Positions 1 to 6,840 of a stretch of 8,631 nucleotides of DNA are shown piece by piece. The stretch lies in assembly GCA_045613685.1 (NCBI GenBank), contig JAZLBL010000001.1, forward strand, positions 1-8,631. The letters run 5' to 3'. The notes beneath the pieces are model-generated. The model was not told the DNA's origin, searched no databases, and saw only the letters and a list, made by a program, of their open reading frames with translations. Numbering within the stretch: position 1 is the first letter of the stretch; each line of letters begins with the position of its first letter. This DNA is from Fimenecus sp045613685 (GTDB lineage Bacteria; Bacillota; Clostridia; Oscillospirales; Acutalibacteraceae). The position numbers and the translations under genes are program-made.

Positions 1-249
1 AAGAACAGGAGCATAAGCAATTGCTGCGTGACCCTTTGAAAGAATAAATCTGTCACGGTCGTCCCATTTTGGGTCTTCAACCTTAATGTTGAGATATTTG
101 TGATAAAGAACTGTGAGAAGGTCCATAACACTCATACCGCCGCCGAAGTGTCCGCTACCTGCCCAAACTGTTGTCTGAACGCAGAGTTTACGAAGGTCGA
201 GGGCTTTCTTTTCGAGTGCAAGCCATTCTGCTTTTGATAAATTAGCCAT
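1..249 (-). CDS. Transketolase, N-terminal (TPP-binding) subunit, partial
   Basis: Only the first 83 codons are present; the gene continues past the left edge. Transketolases use thiamine diphosphate to move two-carbon ketol units between sugar phosphates in the cytosol. The fragment shows the family's N-terminal signature: a GSGHFGGGMS segment (residues 31-40, with H34 in the position of the conserved cofactor/substrate-contacting His), then MDLLTVLYHKYL, then DRDRFILSKGHAAIAYA (65-80, with the hallmark SKGH). The short leader before this block is typical of the clostridial split type, in which a second gene encodes the pyrimidine-binding/C-terminal half; that gene would lie to the left, which is inference. 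The ATG at 249 is supported by GGAGGG at 256-261, six bases upstream. It lies 62 bases downstream of the aminotransferase gene on the same strand, with a hairpin between, so it is probably the third gene of one operon. The family call is firm; sugar specificity is unknown. Confidence 0.93.
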   Translation of the reverse strand, partial: MANLSKAEWLALEKKALDLRKLCVQTTVWAGSGHFGGGMSVMDLLTVLYHKYLNIKVEDPKWDDRDRFILSKGHAAIAYAPVL

Positions 250-278
250 AATTTTCCCTCCAAGAAAATTTTATTAGA

Positions 279-298
279 AGCGGGGTCCCCACCCCGCT
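279..298. repeat. GC-rich perfect inverted repeat between aminotransferase and transketolase genes
   Basis: The 8-base arm AGCGGGGT (279-286) and its exact complement ACCCCGCT (291-298) flank a CCCC loop (GGGG in the minus-strand transcript). It is by far the most GC-rich stretch in an AT-rich spacer. In the leftward RNA it is followed by a broken TCTAATAAAATTTT tract rather than a clean U run, so it is not a canonical intrinsic terminator. It could be a partial terminator, an RNA-stabilising stem at the end of the aminotransferase message, or a copy of a dispersed palindromic repeat. The structure is directly visible; the role is not. Confidence 0.6.
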
Positions 299-311
299 AT
301 AAATTACTTAA

Positions 312-1580
312 TTAGCCTCTAAGCTCTGGGTGATTTTTAGCAACTACTGAGAACGCATCTTCTGCAATTTCAATAGACTTTTTAATGTCGTCTTCTGTAA
401 GAGAAGCGTTAATGAAGTGGTTGTGGTGAGATGTGATGAACAAACCGCGGTTAACACATTCTGCAACCCATTCCTGATGAAGCATAAGGTTGTCATCGTT
501 AGCTATTCTCAAATAGAAGAGAGCAGGTTCACCTGAAACTTTAAGGTCGAAGCCGTGCTCTGCACCAGCTGCTTTAAGACCATCTGTGAGCTGAATACCC
601 ATTCTACGGAACATTGTTGGTGTGTCAAGTGCTTTCATCTTGTTGATACAAGCAACGCAAGCTGCAAAAGGAACAGCACTCATCCAATATGAACCTGTGT
701 ATGTAATACCTGAAACAGTTGCCTTCATATGTTCTCCACCGCAAAGTGCTGACATATTGTAACCATTAGCAAGTGCTTTACAGAAGCAGATAAGGTCTGC
801 TTTGAAACCATAGTAGTGGTCAGAACCTGCAAGGTCAAGACGGAAACCTGCACGTACGTCGTCAATGATAAGAACAACGCCGTGGTCGTCGCACCATTTA
901 CGAACTGCTTGCCAGTATTCTTTTGATGCTGGTTCATTGTCTTTAAAGTTGCCGTGGTCATAAGGCTGTGCAATAAGACCTGCAATATCGCCGTTGTTAT
1001 CGTCATATGCCTTCTGAAGTGCATCTAAATCCCACCATGGGCAAATGATGTTGTTAGCAACGTCTTCTGGAGTAATACCTGGGTAGTCAATTTTCTGTGC
1101 CCATGGGAAATCTCCGTGATAATAATATTTTAAGAAAATAATCTTTTTCTTATGTGTATGTGCTCTTGCTGCCATTGTTGCAAGAGTTGTTGTGTCTGAA
1201 CCATTCTTGCAGAAGAATGCCCAGTCAGCACAAGCAACTGTATCAACAAGTGTTTCAGCACATTCAACCATTACTTTGCCAGGTGCAGTAACGCAGTTGC
1301 CGAGTTTTAACTGTTTCATAGCTGCTGCGTCAACGTCAGGGTCATTATAACCTAAAACGTTAGGACCATAAGCACACATATAGTCGATATATTTATTGCC
1401 GTCAACGTCCCAGAAATATGAGCCCTGTGCTTTTTCTGAGAAAGATGGCCATCTGTTAACAGGAATCCACTGACCTTCAGCAGGACCTAAGTGACCATAA
1501 ATACCGCCTGGAATAACTTTTGAAGCTTGTTCAAACATTGCACGGCTTTTAGTTGTGTCAAATGTTGGGAATTTACTCAT
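312..1580 (-). CDS. Class III PLP-dependent aminotransferase, glutamate-1-semialdehyde aminomutase-like
   Basis: This is a 422-residue fold-type I PLP enzyme of normal class III length. The N-terminus (13-27) and the FWDVDGNKYIDYMCAYGPNVLGY block (56-78) resemble glutamate-1-semialdehyde 2,1-aminomutase (HemL). NGSDT (126-130) sits where HemL has the PLP-phosphate-binding SGTEA segment, YYYHGD (152-157) matches the CYHG motif, IIDDVRAGFR (238-247) is the ring-contacting Asp motif with D240, and FCKALANGY (266-274) carries the likely Schiff-base lysine K268. The altered NGSDT and IIDDV motifs, and the absence of tetrapyrrole genes nearby, argue against a housekeeping HemL; hence no symbol is given. 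It probably aminates or isomerises another aldehyde or keto substrate, which is inference. The ATG at 1580 is preceded by TAAGGAGG (1590-1597), which overlaps the stop codon of the upstream SCP2-like gene, indicating translational coupling. Fold and cofactor are near certain; substrate is unknown. Confidence 0.9.
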   Translation of the reverse strand: MSKFPTFDTTKSRAMFEQASKVIPGGIYGHLGPAEGQWIPVNRWPSFSEKAQGSYFWDVDGNKYIDYMCAYGPNVLGYNDPDVDAAAMKQLKLGNCVTAPGKVMVECAETLVDTVACADWAFFCKNGSDTTTLATMAARAHTHKKKIIFLKYYYHGDFPWAQKIDYPGITPEDVANNIICPWWDLDALQKAYDDNNGDIAGLIAQPYDHGNFKDNEPASKEYWQAVRKWCDDHGVVLIIDDVRAGFRLDLAGSDHYYGFKADLICFCKALANGYNMSALCGGEHMKATVSGITYTGSYWMSAVPFAACVACINKMKALDTPTMFRRMGIQLTDGLKAAGAEHGFDLKVSGEPALFYLRIANDDNLMLHQEWVAECVNRGLFITSHHNHFINASLTEDDIKKSIEIAEDAFSVVAKNHPELRG

Positions 1581-1594
1581 CTTTTTCGTCCTCC

Positions 1595-2359
1595 TTATGC
1601 AAGATATAATCCAACTCTGTCAAGAATACGGTTAACGTTATCTACCATTGAGATAAGACCACGAATTGTGATGTTACCATTACCAACATGGTCAATAGAG
1701 TTAACTGTGCCTGCAAAGAGAGCGTTAGCAAGCTGGATGTCGCAGAATTCCATAATTGCACGTGGCTTTTCAGGTGCTTGCTTGATTGTGATAAGATGAT
1801 TATCTTTAACTCGGATAGTTGCATAAACTGTGTCTGTGATACCAATCTGAATATCACCATCTACGATGTTTGATGCACTGAATTTACCGATAGCATCCTG
1901 GTTACCAATCTGTGAAATAGCAACTGCAACTGTATAGAATGTGCAGAGAGTGTTAAGACGGAAGAAGTCAGCATCTTTAAGAGCTTCTTCGCTAGGTCTC
2001 ATAACTTCTGTAAGTCTATCAGTCAATGCTGTGAAAGTCTTTAAAAGGAAGTTAACCTTTGTAAGACCTTTTGTTGGAATAGGGGTTACCTTGCCGTCAA
2101 TAATTCCGTTGAACTTTTCACAGTTTGCAACAGGGATTTTGATGTCGCAATCAGCTTTAACGCCATCATCCATACGGCATCCGTTTTTAGAGAATGTGAG
2201 TGTAGCACTTGGACCATTCTTAACATCAAAAGCTACTGAAATTGGTTTTTCAATAGTAGAAATAATTTCTTTAGCTTTTTCGTCGAGTTCACAAAGGTTT
2301 TCCAATGTGCCGAGAACTGCATACATATTTATGTAAGCCAATGTTCTTGAATCAGTCAT
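1595..2359 (-). CDS. Tandem SCP2-like domain protein, function unknown
   Basis: A 254-residue soluble protein with no signal peptide or membrane segment. Residues about 15-115 read like an SCP2 (sterol carrier protein 2) fold: an N-terminal helix, alternating strands (41-75), an Asp/Ile-rich strand, then a helix preceding DGKVTPIPTKGLTKVNFLLKT (88-108, with the 'G-x-I/V...G' pattern of the SCP2 C-terminal part). Residues about 160-250 repeat this order, ending with NGNITIRGLISMVDNV (226-241), so the protein looks like two diverged SCP2-like modules joined by a helical linker (118-150). SCP2 folds bind hydrophobic ligands or acyl-CoA in a tunnel, or act as accessory domains of enzymes; no ligand can be named here. 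The ATG at 2359 has an ideal AAGGAGG (2368-2374) eight bases upstream. It is the first gene of the leftward operon, 14 bases before the aminotransferase, suggesting a shared pathway or complex. The gene is certain; the domain assignment is by pattern only. Confidence 0.75.
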   Translation of the reverse strand: MTDSRTLAYINMYAVLGTLENLCELDEKAKEIISTIEKPISVAFDVKNGPSATLTFSKNGCRMDDGVKADCDIKIPVANCEKFNGIIDGKVTPIPTKGLTKVNFLLKTFTALTDRLTEVMRPSEEALKDADFFRLNTLCTFYTVAVAISQIGNQDAIGKFSASNIVDGDIQIGITDTVYATIRVKDNHLITIKQAPEKPRAIMEFCDIQLANALFAGTVNSIDHVGNGNITIRGLISMVDNVNRILDRVGLYLA

Positions 2360-2429
2360 TTCTGATTCCTCCTTCGAAAAAAATTACGTTTTTAACGCAG
2401 GTTTTCGCAAAAACTATAAACCTAATATA

Positions 2430-2458
2430 AGGATACCAAATTTTATGTATAAAATCAA
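2430..2458 (-). promoter_or_regulatory. Candidate sigma-A promoter of the leftward SCP2-aminotransferase-transketolase operon
   Basis: On the minus strand, TTGATT (2453-2458) is followed after exactly 17 bases by TATCCT (2430-2435), 4/6 matches to each consensus box. A transcript would start near 2423 and carry a leader of about 65 bases before the ATG at 2359. The predicted start overlaps a short inverted repeat (AGGTTT at 2399-2404, AAACCT at 2418-2423) that could be an operator, though in AT-rich DNA this may be chance. Confidence 0.4.
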
Positions 2459-2476
2459 GAAAAAAACTTGCAAAAA

Positions 2477-2505
2477 TTAACAATTTGTTAGTGATTTTTT
2501 ATAAA
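2477..2505 (+). promoter_or_regulatory. Candidate sigma-A promoter of the secA operon
   Basis: TTAACA (2477-2482, one mismatch to TTGACA) and TATAAA (2500-2505, one mismatch to TATAAT) are separated by the optimal 17 bases. Transcription would begin near 2512, about 80 bases before the secA ATG. It lies back to back with the leftward promoter, the two -35 boxes being about 18 bases apart. Confidence 0.5.
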
Positions 2506-2510
2506 ATATA

Positions 2511-2519
2511 TGATATAAT
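2511..2519 (+). promoter_or_regulatory. Alternative extended -10 element upstream of secA
   Basis: TGATATAAT is a perfect TATAAT hexamer (2514-2519) preceded by the TGn extension, which can work without a good -35 box; the 17-base-spaced position holds only GTGATT. It would start transcription near 2526. Together with the element at 2477-2505 this could give two overlapping starts for secA; sequence alone cannot choose between them. Confidence 0.45.
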
Positions 2520-2592
2520 TACTTATTAATAATGGGCGAGTATAAAAATTTTCTCATTCATGTGAAAAAACAACCGAAAGGATTAAAATATT

Positions 2593-5322
2593 ATGTCGTT
2601 TTTCAAAAAAATCTTTGGTGATTATTCAAGCCGTGAAGTTAAAAGAATAATCCCGATTCAAAAACAAGTTTTAGCTCTTGAAGAAGAATACAAAGCATTA
2701 AGCGATGCACAGCTTCAAGCAAAAACTGTTGAATTTAAAGAAAGATTGCAAAAGGGTGAAACCCTTGATGATATTTTGCCAGAAGCATTTGCTACTTGTC
2801 GAGAAGCATCTGCTCGTGTGCTTAATATGCGTCATTTCCCGGTGCAGATTATTGGTGGTATTGTTCTTCACCAAGGTCGAATTGCTGAAATGAGGACAGG
2901 TGAGGGTAAAACACTTGTTGCAACTCTCCCTGCATATCTTAATGCTCTTTCAGGCAAGGGTGTTCATATTGTTACAGTCAATGATTATCTTGCTCGTCGT
3001 GACTCTGAGTGGATGGGTAAGCTCTATCGCTTCTTAGGTCTTACAGTTGGTCTTATCGTTCATGATTTAGATGGTGAGCAAAGAAGAGCAGCTTATGACT
3101 GTGACATTACTTATGGTACAAACAACGAGATGGGCTTTGACTATCTTCGTGATAATATGGTGATTTACGCAGAGCAGAGAGTTCAGCGTGGACACAACTT
3201 TGCCGTTGTTGACGAAGTTGACTCAATTCTTATTGACGAAGCAAGAACACCACTTATCATTTCTGGTATGGGTGATAAGTCAACTGAACTTTATAAAATC
3301 GCAAACGAATTTGCAAAGCGCCTTAAAATGTGCAAGGTAAAAGAAGTTGATGCAAAACAGGGCGTTGAAAGTTTTGCCGCTGACGATGACGATTTCGTTG
3401 TTGACGAAAAAGCAAAAACTGCATCACTCACACAGAACGGTATCAAGAAAGCAGAAAAATTCTTCGGCATCGAAAACCTTGCAGATGTTGAAAACCTTAC
3501 AATTCAACACCATATTGACCTTGCAATCAAGGCAATCGGTGTTATGAAGCGTGATGTTGACTATGTTGTTAAAGATGGCGAAGTGCTTATCGTTGACGAA
3601 TTTACAGGCCGTATTATGATTGGTCGTCGCTATTCTGATGGTCTTCATCAAGCTATTGAAGCAAAAGAAAATGTTAAAGTTGAAAGAGAGTCAAAAACTC
3701 TTGCGACAATCACATTCCAGAACTATTTCAGACTTTATAATAAGCTTTCTGGTATGACAGGTACAGCAATGACAGAAGAACACGAGTTCCAAGAAATCTA
3801 TGAACTTGATGTTATTGAAATTCCAACAAATAAACCTGTTGTCCGTAACGATGAAGACGATGTTCTCTATAAAACAGAGCTTGCAAAATACAACGCAATT
3901 ATTGAGCAGGTGCTTGAATGTAACGCAAAAGGTCAACCTGTTCTTGTTGGTACAACCAACATTGAAAAGAGTGAACTTTTAAGTAAGGTTCTTAAAAAGC
4001 GTGGCATTAAACACGAAGTGCTCAATGCTAAATATCACGACAAAGAAGCCGAAATTATTGCTCAGGCAGGTAAGTTCGGTGCAGTAACAATCGCAACAAA
4101 TATGGCAGGTCGTGGTACTGACATTATCTTGGGTGGTAACCCAGATTATATGGCAAGAAATGAAATGAGAAGAATGGATTATTCTGACGAACTTATTGCA
4201 GAAGCAACAGGCTTTGCTGAAACAGATAATACAGATATTCTCGAAGCAAGAAAAACATATCAGGAACTTGAAAAGAAATATAAAGAGCAACTTCGTGATG
4301 AAGCAGATAAAGTGCGTGAAGCAGGTGGTCTCTTTATTATCGGTACAGAGCGACATGAGTCACGCCGAATTGATAATCAGCTTCGTGGCCGTGCAGGTCG
4401 TCAGGGTGACCCTGGTAGAAGTAAGTTCTATCTTTCAGCAGAAGACGAGTTGCTTCGTTTGTTCGCAGGTGACCGTTTCTATAATATTCTTGATACATTC
4501 AAGAGCATGGGTGACATTCCTGTTGAAGCAAAAATGTTTACAAGCACAATCGAAGGTGCACAGAAAAAGGTTGAAGGAAATAACTTTGCAATGCGTCGTA
4601 ATGTTCTTCGTTTTGACGATGTTATGAATAAGCAGAGAGAAGTTATCTATGGTCAGCGTAATAAAGTGCTTGATGGCGCAGATATTCACGCAACAATCCT
4701 TAAAATGATTGATGATTATGTGAATGAAACAGTTGATTTCTATTGTCCTGCGGGTAATGCGGTTGAAGATTGGAATATCAACGGACTTATCAATAAGTTC
4801 AAATATCTTGCAGGTCCTGACATTGAAAACAGTTATAATAATCCTGAGCAGTTTAAAGAATATTTCTATAACAAGGCAATGGATATTTATAACGCAAAGA
4901 GCGCTGAATACGGCGAGCAGATTATGTCAGAATTAGAGCGTAAGGTTCTTCTTCACAATGTTGATATGCGTTGGATGGACCACCTTGATGCTATGGAAGA
5001 ATTAAAGCGTGGTATTTATCTTCGTTCTTATGCACAACAAGACCCTGTTGTAGCATTCCGTATGGAAAGTTTTGATATGTTTGATGAAATGACAGCTCTT
5101 ATCCGTGAAGGCACAGTTACAACTCTTCTTCTTTTTAAATTGAAGAGCGAAGAAGACGTTAAACGCGAACAAGCAGCAAAGATTACTGCAACAAGTGGTG
5201 GCACTGACGGTAGCGACAAAAAGCGTCCTGTGAAAAAGGGCGAAAAAGTCGGCAGAAATGACCCTTGCCCATGTGGTAGCGGTAAAAAATATAAAAAATG
5301 CTGTGGTGCAAACGAGCAGTAA
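2593..5322 (+). CDS. secA: Protein translocase subunit SecA (preprotein-translocation ATPase)
   Basis: SecA is the cytosolic and membrane-associated ATPase that drives unfolded secretory proteins through SecYEG. This copy is full length at 909 residues. Visible landmarks are Walker A MRTGEGKT (100-107), the TVNDYLARRDSEW motif (128-140), GTNNEMGFDYLRDNM (175-189), the DEAD-box-like VVDEVDSILIDEARTPL (205-221), the preprotein-binding region (about 222-370), LSGMTGTA (385-392), helicase motifs TNMAGRGTDI (502-511) and RGRAGRQGDPG (598-608), the scaffold/wing region (about 610-850), and a C-terminal SecC zinc motif CPCGSGKKYKKCC with C892, C894, C903 and C904. The zinc tail is the form that contacts SecB or lipids in other bacteria. 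The segment at 515-580 is a charged insertion of the kind seen in clostridial SecA. AAAGGA (2577-2582) ten bases upstream supports the ATG. All active-site motifs are intact. It is first in an operon with two membrane proteins. Confidence 0.99.
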   Translation: MSFFKKIFGDYSSREVKRIIPIQKQVLALEEEYKALSDAQLQAKTVEFKERLQKGETLDDILPEAFATCREASARVLNMRHFPVQIIGGIVLHQGRIAEMRTGEGKTLVATLPAYLNALSGKGVHIVTVNDYLARRDSEWMGKLYRFLGLTVGLIVHDLDGEQRRAAYDCDITYGTNNEMGFDYLRDNMVIYAEQRVQRGHNFAVVDEVDSILIDEARTPLIISGMGDKSTELYKIANEFAKRLKMCKVKEVDAKQGVESFAADDDDFVVDEKAKTASLTQNGIKKAEKFFGIENLADVENLTIQHHIDLAIKAIGVMKRDVDYVVKDGEVLIVDEFTGRIMIGRRYSDGLHQAIEAKENVKVERESKTLATITFQNYFRLYNKLSGMTGTAMTEEHEFQEIYELDVIEIPTNKPVVRNDEDDVLYKTELAKYNAIIEQVLECNAKGQPVLVGTTNIEKSELLSKVLKKRGIKHEVLNAKYHDKEAEIIAQAGKFGAVTIATNMAGRGTDIILGGNPDYMARNEMRRMDYSDELIAEATGFAETDNTDILEARKTYQELEKKYKEQLRDEADKVREAGGLFIIGTERHESRRIDNQLRGRAGRQGDPGRSKFYLSAEDELLRLFAGDRFYNILDTFKSMGDIPVEAKMFTSTIEGAQKKVEGNNFAMRRNVLRFDDVMNKQREVIYGQRNKVLDGADIHATILKMIDDYVNETVDFYCPAGNAVEDWNINGLINKFKYLAGPDIENSYNNPEQFKEYFYNKAMDIYNAKSAEYGEQIMSELERKVLLHNVDMRWMDHLDAMEELKRGIYLRSYAQQDPVVAFRMESFDMFDEMTALIREGTVTTLLLFKLKSEEDVKREQAAKITATSGGTDGSDKKRPVKKGEKVGRNDPCPCGSGKKYKKCCGANEQ

Positions 5323-5327
5323 GGAGG
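5321..5327 (+). promoter_or_regulatory. Shine-Dalgarno that fixes a TTG start and overlaps the secA stop
   Basis: AAGGAGG shares its first two bases with the TAA stop of secA (5320-5322) and lies seven bases before the TTG at 5335. The strong SD at ideal spacing, with no in-frame ATG until residue 21, decides for the TTG start and implies that ribosomes finishing secA feed the next gene. Confidence 0.85.
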
Positions 5328-5334
5328 AATTAAG

Positions 5335-6840
5335 TTGAGCGACAAGAAAAAACTTGATGGTAACACACCTGAAAAAGATAACTATCGTGATGAGATGGAT
5401 GAACTTGTTCGTATCTTTAAAGAAGAACTCAGCAAAGCACAAGAAGAAGCAGAAGAAACAGAAGACTTTGATATAGATGATATTGAAGTTGAGGGTTATG
5501 ACCCTAAAACAGTTTCTCTTGACGAAAAACGCAGAGCGATAGTTGACTTTGAAAACAACTGCGAGTGCTGTGGCGAAAGACCAAGGGGAACAAAGAAAAA
5601 CCCTGACAGCATTTTCTGTGAAGAATGTGAAGCAATTCTTGAAAAATATCCTTATGACTGGAAAGGCTTGGTTTCGGTTGTAGTTATATTAGCTGTTTTA
5701 ATTCTTGGTGTAATTAATTTTGCAATTGACACACCTGCATTTTCATATATGAAAAGCGGTGACAAGAATTTAAAAGAGAACAAGCTTTATTCCGCAGTCA
5801 GTGATTATGATATGGCAGATGCTTGTATTGAAGAAGAATTAAGAGAAAATTACAAAAGTCTTCAAGCTAAGAAGGTTATTGCTGCATACAAGTCTATGAA
5901 TATGGGTGTTGTGACAGAGGGTATGTCATATTTTAGCGAAGATACTCTTAATCTGTTAGCTTTCAGAGATGTGAAAAAGATTAATCATGAAATGGGTATC
6001 ATGCAAGGAACAATAACAATTGTTCAACAAGAAATTGCTGAATTGAAAGCAGAAGAATATGATAAAATCATTGCTGCAATCGATTCACTTTCAGGCAAAA
6101 AGATTTATGAAAAGAATGGCTCGTTTTATCTTGAGGGTGAATATACACCTAGCGGGTTAGAAAAAACATATATTGCAGATGAAGGTTGGCTTAATGTCTA
6201 TAAATATGCAGCAGCACAGTCCAATGGCAAAGATGAAACTGTAATGATTGAATATCTTGAAAAGGCATTGGGTCATACAGAATATGTTGACCGTGTCTGG
6301 ACACCTATTCTTGCAAGCGCATATGTGAGCATAGGGCAATATGATAAAGCAGAAGCTCTTGTTGAAGAAATTAAGAAGATTAACGCAGAGGGCACAGATG
6401 ATAATCTTATTATGTCAATGCTTTATCGTTATCGTGATAAGAACTATCAAAGAGCGGTTGACACTTGTGTAGAGGGTCTTAATAGCCTTGCGGCTCTTGA
6501 AGACGGTTATGACCTTGTTGCACAGATTGGTTACACACTTTCAATGCAGAAGACACTCAATCTCATTATGCTCGGCAAATATACAGATGCTTATGAGTCA
6601 GCAGAAGAATGCTGCACATATCAGATGGATTCGATTGAAACTGTTGACAGTCAGTCAAGAGATATTCTTGCAATTCTTGCACTTGCAACAAAGAATACTG
6701 AAGCATATGAAGAACTTGAAAAAGAAATTAAAGATTCAGGTGAATATGGAATTGCATTCTCAAAAGATGTAACAGATTATAAAGATGGCAAAATCACACT
6801 TGAAGAAATTGTAATGAGCAGGAGATATGATTTATTATGA
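5335..6840 (+). CDS. Membrane-anchored zinc-ribbon and TPR-repeat protein, function unknown
   Basis: 501 residues, TTG start. Domains in order: an acidic, probably helical N-terminus (about 18-55); a zinc ribbon with paired cysteines C76-x2-C79 and C95-x2-C98 (C78 is an extra Cys); one transmembrane helix at about 111-130; and a long helical tail with TPR-like repeats, for example GDKNLKENKLYSAVSDYDMA (142-161), ASAYVSIGQYDKAEALVEEI (327-346), the YQRAVDTCVEGL segment (371-382) and LGKYTDAYESAEECC (413-427). Basic residues before the helix suggest the zinc ribbon is cytosolic and the TPR domain lies outside the membrane. TPR domains scaffold protein-protein contacts. The start is coupled to the secA stop and the end overlaps the next gene by four bases (ATGA), so all three are probably co-translated. 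This context suggests a role in secretion or envelope assembly, such as handling exported substrates, but that is inference. No named family is recognised. Confidence 0.9.
   Translation: MSDKKKLDGNTPEKDNYRDEMDELVRIFKEELSKAQEEAEETEDFDIDDIEVEGYDPKTVSLDEKRRAIVDFENNCECCGERPRGTKKNPDSIFCEECEAILEKYPYDWKGLVSVVVILAVLILGVINFAIDTPAFSYMKSGDKNLKENKLYSAVSDYDMADACIEEELRENYKSLQAKKVIAAYKSMNMGVVTEGMSYFSEDTLNLLAFRDVKKINHEMGIMQGTITIVQQEIAELKAEEYDKIIAAIDSLSGKKIYEKNGSFYLEGEYTPSGLEKTYIADEGWLNVYKYAAAQSNGKDETVMIEYLEKALGHTEYVDRVWTPILASAYVSIGQYDKAEALVEEIKKINAEGTDDNLIMSMLYRYRDKNYQRAVDTCVEGLNSLAALEDGYDLVAQIGYTLSMQKTLNLIMLGKYTDAYESAEECCTYQMDSIETVDSQSRDILAILALATKNTEAYEELEKEIKDSGEYGIAFSKDVTDYKDGKITLEEIVMSRRYDLL

Noticed and set aside
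1941..2336. 131-codon plus-strand frame antisense to the SCP2-like gene
   Set aside because: The minus-strand gene has an ideal Shine-Dalgarno and coupled neighbour, while this frame has neither and shows no family pattern.
2399..2423. AGGTTT/AAACCT inverted repeat as a definite operator
   Set aside because: The arms are only six bases with a 13-base spacer in AT-rich DNA; chance cannot be excluded, so it is only mentioned with the promoter.
3979..4356. 125-codon minus-strand frame rich in Cys and Phe
   Set aside because: It lies entirely inside conserved SecA helicase motifs; its composition is that of a mirror frame, with no Shine-Dalgarno.
4196..4627. 143-codon plus-strand frame inside secA
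   Set aside because: It is an out-of-frame reading of a well-conserved coding region, with no recognisable domain or start signal.
5002..5442. 146-codon minus-strand open frame spanning the secA end and the start of the next gene
   Set aside because: It is antisense to the conserved SecC zinc tail and the coupled TTG start, has no family features, and is rich in Phe, Cys and Thr as expected from the reverse complement of Lys/Glu-rich coding sequence.
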